From Desulfurellales bacterium (GTDB lineage Bacteria > Campylobacterota_A > Desulfurellia > Desulfurellales > Hippeaceae), in contig JALTDI010000259.1 in the NCBI GenBank assembly GCA_027074255.1, forward strand, positions 1 to 5,629: a DNA stretch of 5,629 nt, in the 5' to 3' direction. Shown one piece after another: positions 1 to 5,406 of the stretch (its first letter is position 1; each line of letters begins with the position of its first letter). The notes beneath the pieces are model-generated. The model searched no databases, had not been told where the DNA came from, and saw only the letters and a program-made list of their open reading frames with translations. Both the position numbers and the translations under genes were made by a program.

Positions 1-12
1 CAGGTTAGTTCT

Positions 13-390
13 TTATTCCTTTTCGATTTTAATTTGAACGATATTTGTCGGTTTTTTTACGGATAGACTGCCTTTTCTGCTGTGTTCTTCCTCAATCCTT
101 TTTCTAAGGGTTTTTTCCATATCTTCAATTATGGTGTGCAGCTCTTCTATCTGCCTTTTCATCCTCATTATTATGTCAACACCTGCTAAATTAACACCGA
201 GCCCCTGAGTCATCTCTCTTATGAATTTTATATCATCAAGATCTTTGTCTGAGTATAATCTTATGTTGCCGGAGGTGCGGCTCGGTTTAATCAACTCTTC
301 ACGCTCGTATTCCCTAAGCGTGTGGGGATGTATGTTTAGAATTTCGGCCACCATTCCTATTGTATAAAAACCCTCTTTTTTTACTCCCAT
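13..390 (-). CDS. hspR: HspR, MerR-family heat-shock transcriptional repressor
   Basis: 125-residue DNA-binding protein. Seen: an N-terminal MerR-type winged helix-turn-helix (about residues 8-60) beginning FYTIGMVAEIL, then HPHTLREYEREELIKPSRT and the wing GNIRLYS. The segment GVNLAGVDIIMRM (65-77) is the hallmark that separates HspR from other MerR proteins. A charged, probably helical stretch follows (78-105), then a basic tail. There are no cysteines, so metal or redox sensing of the usual MerR kind is not indicated. Known of the family: HspR dimers repress chaperone operons through HAIR inverted repeats, often with DnaK as co-repressor, and in Helicobacter the partner CbpA modulates HspR binding. 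The gene starts 4 bases after the J-protein stop, with an AGAGGG ribosome site inside the upstream gene, so co-transcription and translational coupling are likely. It probably represses its own operon and the divergent hsp20-clpB group (inference). Confidence 0.95.
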   Translation of the reverse strand: MGVKKEGFYTIGMVAEILNIHPHTLREYEREELIKPSRTSGNIRLYSDKDLDDIKFIREMTQGLGVNLAGVDIIMRMKRQIEELHTIIEDMEKTLRKRIEEEHSRKGSLSVKKPTNIVQIKIEKE

Positions 391-394
391 AGCT

Positions 395-1231
395 CTAACC
401 CTCTAATATTTTTTTTAAATTTTCATCTTCTTTTATATTTTTCGGTATTATAACATTAACTTTTGCATAAAGCGGACCGTCTCCTATGCCTTTGCCTTTT
501 ATTTTAAATAATTGTCCGCACTGCGTACCGCTCGGTATTTTTATGACAACATCCGAATCCGGTGTCTTCACTTTGCCTTTTCCGCCGAAGAGCGCGACAG
601 ATAAGGGTATATCAAATGTCGTGTATAGCTTTCCGTCTTTAATTTCAAAATTGGGATTTTCATCAATATTCACTATTAGATATAAATCCCCTCTGCCGCC
701 GGGTCCTTGCTGGCCCTTGTTTTTAACCTTTAATTTGGCTTTATTCTGGATGCCGGGCGGAATTTTTACCTTAATATTTTCGCCGTTTAGGTTTAGATTT
801 ATTGTTTTGCCCTTTATGGCATCTTTAAAGTCTAAACTTATATTGTAATATATATCTGCTCCCTTCGGCTCGTATGCGTTTCTAAAACCTGAGCCTCTTG
901 ATGCCCCGAATATATTTTCAAATAAGTCGCCTATGTCGAATTCACCCGATGACTTAAATCCGTCGAAATTTCTAAAATCGAAGTTGAAATCGTTATACCC
1001 GCCTCCTGCGCCGTTAAATCCTGAGAACCCGAATTTGTCATACTGAGCTTTCTTTTCTTTATCCGACAGTATGGAATATGCCTCGTTAATTTCCTTAAAT
1101 TTTTTTTCAGCCTCTTTGTTGTTTGGGTTTAAATCAGGATGATATTTTCTTGCCAATTTTCTGTATGCCTTTTTTATTTCATCGTCAGTGGCATTTTTAT
1201 CTAACCCCAATACGGTGTACGGGTCTCTCAT
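395..1231 (-). CDS. cbpA: Class B (CbpA-type) DnaJ co-chaperone without zinc finger
   Basis: 278-residue J-domain protein that stimulates DnaK ATPase and delivers unfolded substrates. Seen in order: J domain (about 4-67) with the essential HPD at 31-33 and QYDKFG at 63-68; a Gly/Phe-rich linker (about 68-117) containing DIGDLFENIFG (99-109), which resembles the DIF-type autoinhibitory segment of class B J proteins; and two beta-sandwich C-terminal domains (about 125-275) with KVKIPPGIQ and VVIKIPSGTQ, one in each. The four CXXCXGXG zinc-binding repeats of classical DnaJ are absent and there is only one cysteine (238), so this is the CbpA/DnaJB1 class rather than true DnaJ. The length is somewhat short for the class (usually about 300 or more), with a clipped end after the second C-terminal domain. 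An AGAGGTGA ribosome site stands just before the ATG. It is first in an operon with hspR, an arrangement known from Helicobacter (cbpA-hspR). DnaK and GrpE are not in the window. Confidence 0.93.
   Translation of the reverse strand: MRDPYTVLGLDKNATDDEIKKAYRKLARKYHPDLNPNNKEAEKKFKEINEAYSILSDKEKKAQYDKFGFSGFNGAGGGYNDFNFDFRNFDGFKSSGEFDIGDLFENIFGASRGSGFRNAYEPKGADIYYNISLDFKDAIKGKTINLNLNGENIKVKIPPGIQNKAKLKVKNKGQQGPGGRGDLYLIVNIDENPNFEIKDGKLYTTFDIPLSVALFGGKGKVKTPDSDVVIKIPSGTQCGQLFKIKGKGIGDGPLYAKVNVIIPKNIKEDENLKKILEG
399..404 (-). promoter_or_regulatory. Ribosome binding site of hspR inside the J-protein 3' end
   Basis: On the minus strand AGAGGG lies 8 bases before the hspR ATG and within the last codons of the upstream J-protein gene (stop TAG at 395-397). 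This supports the ATG at 388-390 as the start and suggests that translation of hspR is coupled to that of the chaperone gene. Confidence 0.7.
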
Positions 1232-1266
1232 ATTCTCACCTCTTTTCTTAATGTTATCACGCTATT

Positions 1267-1294
1267 AATATAACCCTTATAATAATATTGTCAA
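1267..1294 (-). promoter_or_regulatory. Sigma-70-type promoter for the J protein-hspR operon
   Basis: Read on the minus strand: TTGACA (1289-1294), a 16-base spacer, then TATATT (1267-1272). The -35 matches consensus perfectly and the -10 is one base off. Transcription would start near 1260, leaving a leader of roughly 30 bases that contains the AGAGGTGA ribosome site before the ATG at 1231. Predicted from sequence only. Confidence 0.75.
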
Positions 1295-1295
1295 G
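1275..1295 (-). promoter_or_regulatory. Candidate HspR operator (degenerate HAIR-like) in the J protein-hspR promoter
   Basis: On the minus strand the sequence is CTTGACA-N7-TATAAGG, overlapping the -35 and the spacer. The known HAIR consensus is CTTGAGT-N7-ACTCAAG: the left half matches 5 of 7 and the right half 3 of 7, with the same 7-base gap. The left half coincides with a consensus -35, so part of the match is expected without any operator. The main support is that the divergent promoter has the same element at the same position. Confidence 0.4.
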
Positions 1296-1363
1296 TTATA
1301 ATAACAGCTTAAAATGCTATTTTGTAAGTATTTATAAAAAAATACAAAAAATTTATTTTTAAC
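1296..1363. promoter_or_regulatory. AT-rich spacer with A/T tracts between the divergent promoters
   Basis: The roughly 70 bases between the two -35 boxes are almost pure A+T, with A7 and A6 runs and a T5 run, and include a short inverted repeat (GTATTT, 6 bases, AAATAC, at 1328-1345). The position directly upstream of both -35 elements fits UP elements for the RNA polymerase alpha subunit, or intrinsically bent DNA. No reading frame or further operator could be supported here. Confidence 0.4.
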
Positions 1364-1384
1364 CTTGACAATTACACTATCAGG
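1364..1384 (+). promoter_or_regulatory. Candidate HspR operator (degenerate HAIR-like) in the hsp20 promoter
   Basis: CTTGACA-N7-TATCAGG; the two halves are inverted copies at 5 of 7 positions. Against the HAIR consensus the left half matches 5 of 7 and the right half 4 of 7, with the correct 7-base spacing. It overlaps the -35 and spacer, where a bound repressor would block RNA polymerase. The TAT-AGG half is shared with the divergent promoter and is not explained by promoter consensus. Tentative. Confidence 0.45.
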
Positions 1385-1392
1385 ATTATATT
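1365..1392 (+). promoter_or_regulatory. Sigma-70-type promoter for hsp20-clpB
   Basis: TTGACA (1365-1370), a 16-base spacer, and TATATT (1387-1392). The predicted start is near 1399, giving a leader of only about 25 bases before the hsp20 ATG at 1424. That leader holds GGAGGT (1412-1417), 6 bases from the start. The short leader leaves no room for a ROSE-type RNA thermometer, so control is more likely transcriptional. Confidence 0.78.
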
Positions 1393-1423
1393 TAACATTG
1401 AAAAAAAGAATGGAGGTGTTGAA

Positions 1424-1867
1424 ATGTTAAGTAGATTAGAACCTTTCAGGGAATTGACCACTTTACAGGATAGGCTGAATAAAGTTTTTGAGGGTTTATT
1501 GCCTACGCCGACATCTATGAAAGAGGGAAGCGAGTGGATTCCGGCCGTTGATGTGTATGAAGATAAGGACGCGGTTGTAATTGAGGTTGAAGCGCCGGGC
1601 ATGAAAGAAGAGGATCTAAAGGTCAACTTGGAAAACAGCACTCTAACAATCTCCGGGGAAAGGAAATTCGAGAAGAAGGAAGAAGACAAGAACTATTACA
1701 GGATGGAAAGGAGCTACGGCGGCTTTACAAGAAGCTTTTTGCTGCCTGACAATGTGGATACCGAAGGTATTAAAGCCAAATATAAAGACGGCGTTTTAAA
1801 ACTGACGCTTCCCAAGAAGGCCGAAGCAAAACCCCAAAACATTCCCATCGAAAAGGAAGAAAAGTAA
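1424..1867 (+). CDS. hsp20: Hsp20/alpha-crystallin small heat-shock protein
   Basis: 147-residue ATP-independent holdase that forms oligomers and keeps unfolding proteins in a state that DnaK and ClpB can recover. Seen: an N-terminal amphipathic arm, FRELTTLQDRLNKVF (8-22); an alpha-crystallin domain (about 38-130) opening with WIPAVDVYEDKDAVVIEVEAPG; the loop SYGGFTRSFLLP (97-108) that links dimer partners in bacterial Hsp20; the conserved DGVLKLTLP (122-130); and a C-terminal tail with an I-P-I motif (140-142), the IxI anchor used in oligomer assembly. The length is normal for the family and there are no cysteines. The start is fixed by GGAGGT 6 bases upstream. It is the first gene of the plus-strand group, 70 bases before clpB; the pairing of holdase and disaggregase makes functional sense. 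Probably repressed by HspR through the promoter just upstream (inference). Confidence 0.96.
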   Translation: MLSRLEPFRELTTLQDRLNKVFEGLLPTPTSMKEGSEWIPAVDVYEDKDAVVIEVEAPGMKEEDLKVNLENSTLTISGERKFEKKEEDKNYYRMERSYGGFTRSFLLPDNVDTEGIKAKYKDGVLKLTLPKKAEAKPQNIPIEKEEK

Positions 1868-1878
1868 TGATGTTAGTG

Positions 1879-1907
1879 CCGTGGGGGGTGGTTTGAACCC
1901 CCTATGG
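1879..1907 (+). other. GC-rich intercistronic hairpin between hsp20 and clpB
   Basis: The left arm 1879-1889 (CCGTGGGGGGT) pairs with the right arm 1897-1907 (ACCCCCTATGG) over 11 pairs, two of them G-T, closing a 7-base loop. No T run follows; the next bases are TTCTAATATC, so it is not a canonical intrinsic terminator. It lies 19 bases before the clpB ribosome site AGGAGG (1926-1931). It could stabilise the hsp20 message, mark a processing site, or partly attenuate read-through so that Hsp20 is made in excess over ClpB. Function is inference; the pairing is directly visible. Confidence 0.6.
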
Positions 1908-1937
1908 TTCTAATATCAAAAAAATAGGAGGTATGAG

Positions 1938-4544
1938 ATGGATATTAATAGACTGACAATAAAATCACAGGAGGCATTACAAAATGCCAAATCGATAGCC
2001 GAATCGCATAAAAATCAAGAAATAGGTTCTCTTCATTTGCTGCGGGCAATAGTTTCTGATAACGAAGGCGTTGCCTCATCTATTTTGAAAAAATCAGGTG
2101 TGGACACTCCTTCTTTTTTATCGAGCATAGATTCTTTAATAAGCAAAATACCTCAGGTAGAAACTACATCTTCAACATCAACCCAGTTTTATATAACAAA
2201 GGAATTAGACGGTGTATTTAAGCGAGCCGAAGAGCAGGCTAAGCTAATGGAGGATGAATATGTAAGCATTGAACATTTTTTAATAGCTTTATCGGAAAAG
2301 TGTGATGCCGCGGCCGTTTTCAAAGAGTTCAAAGTTAAAAAAGACGATCTTATGAAGGCCCTTATAGATATAAGGGGTTCAGCGAGGGTAACAGACCAGA
2401 ACCCGGAGGAGAAGTACGAAGCTTTAAAAAAATACGGCAGGGATATAACGGAGATAGCAAGAAGCGGCAAGTTGGACCCCGTTATAGGTAGAGATGATGA
2501 AATAAGAAGAAGCATTCAAATACTCTCCAGAAGGACAAAAAATAACCCCGTTCTGATAGGTGAGCCGGGTGTAGGGAAAACGGCAATAATAGAGGGATTG
2601 GCGCAGAGAATTGTAGCAAGGGATGTTCCGGAAAGTTTGAAGGATAAGCAGATTATAGCACTTGATTTGGGAGCCTTGGTTGCAGGAGCAAAGTTTAGAG
2701 GTGAGTTTGAAGAGCGTTTAAAAGCCGTTTTAAACGACGTTAAGCGCTCGGAGGGAAGGATTATTCTCTTCATAGACGAGCTGCATACCGTTGTTGGAGC
2801 CGGGGCTGCCGAAGGTTCAATGGATGCCTCCAATATGCTTAAACCCATGCTTGCAAGAGGCGAACTCAGATGTATAGGTGCAACTACACTCAAAGAATAC
2901 AGAAAATATATAGAAAAGGACGCCGCTCTTCAAAGGAGATTCCAGCCTGTTTTTGTTAAAGAACCCAGCGTGGAGGATACGATATCCATTCTTAGGGGAT
3001 TGAAGGAAAAGTATGAGATTCATCACGGTGTGAAGATTAAGGACTCCGCTCTTGTTGCGGCAGCTGCACTAAGCCGCAGATATATTGCCGATAGGTTCCT
3101 GCCCGATAAGGCCATAGATTTAGTGGACGAGGCTGCGGCAAGCCTAAAAACACAGCTTGAAAGTGAAATAGAGCCTGTGGATAATTTAAAGAGAAAGATA
3201 GCTCAGCTTGAAGTGGAAAAACAGGCTTTGAAAAAGGAAAATGACGCCGATTCAAAAAAGAGGCTTGATGATATAGAAAAGGAGCTTTCTCAATTAAAGG
3301 AGGAGCTCAACGAAATAAAAGCAAAGTGGGATTATGAAAAGGGATTGATAGGCGATATCCACGACATAAAAGAAAGAATAGATAAAATAAGAACCGAGAT
3401 AGAACTGGCGGAACGAAACGGCAACTTTGAAAAGGCAAGCGAGCTGAAATACGGAGAGCTGCCGAAACTTGAACAGAGCCTCAAAGAGAAAAACGATGAG
3501 TTGAACTCCATAGAAAATAGATTGCTAAAAGAAGAGGTAACAGAAGAGGAAATCGCTTCTATCGTATCGAAGTGGACAGGTATCCCTGTATCAAAAATGC
3601 TTGAGAGTGAAAGAGAAAAGCTGCTTAAAATGGAGGATATACTGAAAAAACGCGTTGTAGGACAAGACTATGCCGTAAAAGCCGTCAGCGAGGCAATTTT
3701 GAGGTCACGAGCCGGATTAGCAGACCAGAACAGGCCTATTGCTTCCTTTATTTTCTTGGGCCCAACCGGTGTCGGCAAAACAGAATTATCAAAGGCTTTG
3801 GCCGAGTATCTGTTTGATGATGAGCGTGCAATTGTAAGGATAGATATGAGTGAATATATGGAGAAATTCTCCGTTTCGAGGCTTGTGGGCGCACCTCCGG
3901 GCTATGTGGGCTATGAAGAGGGAGGTCAATTGACCGAGGCCGTTAGGAGAAGGCCGTATTCGGTTGTTTTGCTTGATGAGATAGAAAAAGCCCACCCGGA
4001 TGTTTTTAATGTTCTGCTTCAGGTGCTTGATGATGGGCGATTAACCGATTCCAAGGGTGTCACGGTTGATTTTAGGAACACCATCATCATTATGACATCC
4101 AACATAGGCAGCGAATATCTGACAAGGATCAAGGGTGAAATCGGAAGCGAAAGCTATAAACTGGAGTTTGAAAAGGCTGTTACGGCGGTTAATAATGAGA
4201 TGAAGAGAACATTTAAACCGGAATTTTTGAACAGGGTTGATGAAATAATAGTGTTTAATGCTCTCGGCAAAAAAGAAATAAAAGAAATTGTTAAGCTGCT
4301 TCTTAAAAAGACCGCAAAAAAGGTTGAGGAAAAAGGCTATTATGTAGAATTCGGCGACAAGCTTATAGATAGAATTGCAGATGAGGGATTTGACCCCGTT
4401 TATGGAGCAAGACCTTTAAGAAGGTATATACAAAACAAAATAGAAACTGCATTGGCAAAAGAGATTTTATCGGGTAAAATAGTTCAGGGAGATAGAATCG
4501 CTGCCGATGTGGAGAATGCCGAAATTGTTTTTAGGAAAAAATAA
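1938..4544 (+). CDS. clpB: ClpB, Hsp100 AAA+ protein disaggregase
   Basis: 868-residue hexameric ATPase that threads aggregated proteins through its pore in cooperation with DnaK/DnaJ. Seen in order: a substrate-binding N domain (about 1-148); NBD1 with Walker A GEPGVGKT (208-215), pore loop AKFRG (251-255), Walker B ILFIDE (276-281) and arginine pair LQRRF (331-335); a long coiled-coil middle domain (about 405-535), diagnostic of ClpB and the docking site for DnaK; NBD2 with Walker A GPTGVGKT (608-615), pore loop GYVG (655-658), Walker B VVLLDE (676-681), sensor asparagine in MTSNIGS (719-725), arginine finger FLNR (763-766) and sensor 2 GARPLRR (823-829). No ClpP-docking loop is evident, consistent with disaggregation rather than proteolysis. 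The usual length is about 857, so it is full-length. One oddity: the NBD1 pore residue is Phe253 where most ClpB have Tyr. AGGAGG lies 6 bases before the ATG. Probably co-transcribed with hsp20, as no good promoter was seen between them. Confidence 0.98.
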   Translation: MDINRLTIKSQEALQNAKSIAESHKNQEIGSLHLLRAIVSDNEGVASSILKKSGVDTPSFLSSIDSLISKIPQVETTSSTSTQFYITKELDGVFKRAEEQAKLMEDEYVSIEHFLIALSEKCDAAAVFKEFKVKKDDLMKALIDIRGSARVTDQNPEEKYEALKKYGRDITEIARSGKLDPVIGRDDEIRRSIQILSRRTKNNPVLIGEPGVGKTAIIEGLAQRIVARDVPESLKDKQIIALDLGALVAGAKFRGEFEERLKAVLNDVKRSEGRIILFIDELHTVVGAGAAEGSMDASNMLKPMLARGELRCIGATTLKEYRKYIEKDAALQRRFQPVFVKEPSVEDTISILRGLKEKYEIHHGVKIKDSALVAAAALSRRYIADRFLPDKAIDLVDEAAASLKTQLESEIEPVDNLKRKIAQLEVEKQALKKENDADSKKRLDDIEKELSQLKEELNEIKAKWDYEKGLIGDIHDIKERIDKIRTEIELAERNGNFEKASELKYGELPKLEQSLKEKNDELNSIENRLLKEEVTEEEIASIVSKWTGIPVSKMLESEREKLLKMEDILKKRVVGQDYAVKAVSEAILRSRAGLADQNRPIASFIFLGPTGVGKTELSKALAEYLFDDERAIVRIDMSEYMEKFSVSRLVGAPPGYVGYEEGGQLTEAVRRRPYSVVLLDEIEKAHPDVFNVLLQVLDDGRLTDSKGVTVDFRNTIIIMTSNIGSEYLTRIKGEIGSESYKLEFEKAVTAVNNEMKRTFKPEFLNRVDEIIVFNALGKKEIKEIVKLLLKKTAKKVEEKGYYVEFGDKLIDRIADEGFDPVYGARPLRRYIQNKIETALAKEILSGKIVQGDRIAADVENAEIVFRKK

Positions 4545-4569
4545 CTCGGCATAGTTATAAAAAGCTGTC

Positions 4570-4596
4570 AAAAGGCGGGTTTTGCCCGTCTTTTTG
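4570..4596 (+). terminator. Rho-independent terminator after clpB
   Basis: The stem pairs 4570-4579 (AAAAGGCGGG) with 4585-4594 (CCCGTCTTTT), with one G-T pair and the 5-base loop TTTTG. The 3' arm runs into a five-T stretch (4591-4595). It begins 25 bases after the clpB stop and ends only 7 bases before the mazG ribosome site, so mazG is either expressed by read-through or from a promoter further upstream. Confidence 0.85.
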
Positions 4597-4602
4597 TTTA
4601 TT

Positions 4603-4607
4603 GGAGG
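4603..4607 (+). promoter_or_regulatory. Ribosome binding site that decides the mazG start
   Basis: GGAGG stands 4 bases before the ATG at 4612. The frame is open further upstream to a TTG at 4582, but that codon lies in the loop of the clpB terminator and has no ribosome site. The extension would also add ten residues not expected in the family. Confidence 0.85.
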
Positions 4608-4611
4608 TCTG

Positions 4612-5388
4612 ATGTCGGAAAAACTTGACAGATTAGTTGGAATAATAAAAAGATTGAGAGCACCCGGCGGATGTCCTTGGGATAGAGAACAAACCCTATA
4701 TTCACTGAAACAAAACGTGATAGAGGAGGTCTTTGAACTTGTTGATGCCTTGGATAGAAAGGATATTGATAATATAAAGGAAGAACTCGGTGATATGCTT
4801 CTGCATGTTATATTTCATTCCGTTATTGCGGAGGAGGATAACCTGTTTAATTTGGATGATGTTGCAGAAAGCGTATCGGAGAAATTAATCAGAAGGCACC
4901 CGCATGTTTTCGGAAACGTGAAAGTAAGAGGAGTGGATGAGGTTTTGGCTAATTGGGATGAAATTAAACGCCAAGAAAAACAAAGAGAAAACAAACATTA
5001 CTTAGATAGCATCCCAAAATCACTGCCGCCTATCGAAAGGGCCTATAAGCTGCAAGAGGTTGTTAGAAAGGTCGGTTTCGACTGGGATAATGCAAAAGAG
5101 TGTTTCAAAAAGGTGGAAGAGGAGTTTATTGAACTTAAAGAGGCTATGGCTATCGGTAAAAAGGAAGATATAGAAAATGAGACGGGGGATTTAATGTTCG
5201 CCTTAATCAACCTTTCCCGTTTTATAAGTATAAATCCATCAGAGGCTTTAAGGATGACCTCTTTGAGATTCGAAAAGAGGTTTAACTGTATAGAGGACAA
5301 GCTAAAAAATGAAAATAAGACCTTAAAAGAATCCGATTTGGATGATTTGGAAAAAAAGTGGCAGGAGTGTAAAAAGGGTGAACAATAG
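4612..5388 (+). CDS. mazG: MazG, nucleoside triphosphate pyrophosphohydrolase
   Basis: 258 residues from the ATG used here (E. coli MazG is 263). It hydrolyses NTPs and dNTPs to the monophosphate and PPi in the cytoplasm, cleaning the nucleotide pool; in E. coli it also influences ppGpp level and survival under starvation. Seen: two tandem MazG repeats. The N-terminal one has GGCPWDREQT (19-28), the acidic metal-binding set EEVFEL (38-43) with EELGD (57-61), and RRHPHVFG (94-101). The C-terminal one has YKLQEVVRKVGFDW (145-158), EEEFIEL (169-175) and ETGDLMFALINLSR (190-203). Both acidic sets are intact. The neighbouring mazEF toxin-antitoxin pair known from E. coli is not present. The gene follows clpB after the terminator, in the same direction, with no space for a separate promoter between terminator and ribosome site. 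It converges with the YbaK-type gene. Confidence 0.95.
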   Translation: MSEKLDRLVGIIKRLRAPGGCPWDREQTLYSLKQNVIEEVFELVDALDRKDIDNIKEELGDMLLHVIFHSVIAEEDNLFNLDDVAESVSEKLIRRHPHVFGNVKVRGVDEVLANWDEIKRQEKQRENKHYLDSIPKSLPPIERAYKLQEVVRKVGFDWDNAKECFKKVEEEFIELKEAMAIGKKEDIENETGDLMFALINLSRFISINPSEALRMTSLRFEKRFNCIEDKLKNENKTLKESDLDDLEKKWQECKKGEQ

Positions 5389-5406
5389 AAAAATCTATGG
5401 ATATAC

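Noticed and set aside
486..848. 120-codon open frame on the plus strand opposite the J-protein gene
   Set aside because: It is antisense to a well-supported gene, has no ribosome site, and its sequence resembles no recognisable family; explained as a shadow of the coding frame.
1393..1423. RNA thermometer (ROSE or fourU) in the hsp20 leader
   Set aside because: The predicted leader is only about 25 bases and has no complementary pyrimidine run able to mask the GGAGGT site.
1868..1937. Separate clpB promoter using TAATAT at 1911-1916 as the -10
   Set aside because: No acceptable -35 hexamer lies 15-19 bases upstream; the nearest TTGA-like sequence is about 12 bases away and inside the hairpin.
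2375..2400. Internal start for an N-domain-lacking ClpB isoform, as in E. coli near residue 149
   Set aside because: The corresponding codons are AGG and GTA, with no ATG/GTG/TTG placed after a convincing ribosome site at this junction.
2189..2893. Two long antisense frames on the minus strand within clpB
   Set aside because: They overlap strongly conserved ClpB domains, show no ribosome sites and have low-complexity serine/leucine-rich composition typical of antisense shadows.
4625..4652. TTGACA followed by AT-rich sequence at the start of mazG
   Set aside because: It lies within the coding sequence downstream of the start, has no good -10 at the right distance, and matches the conserved protein KLDRL; a chance match.
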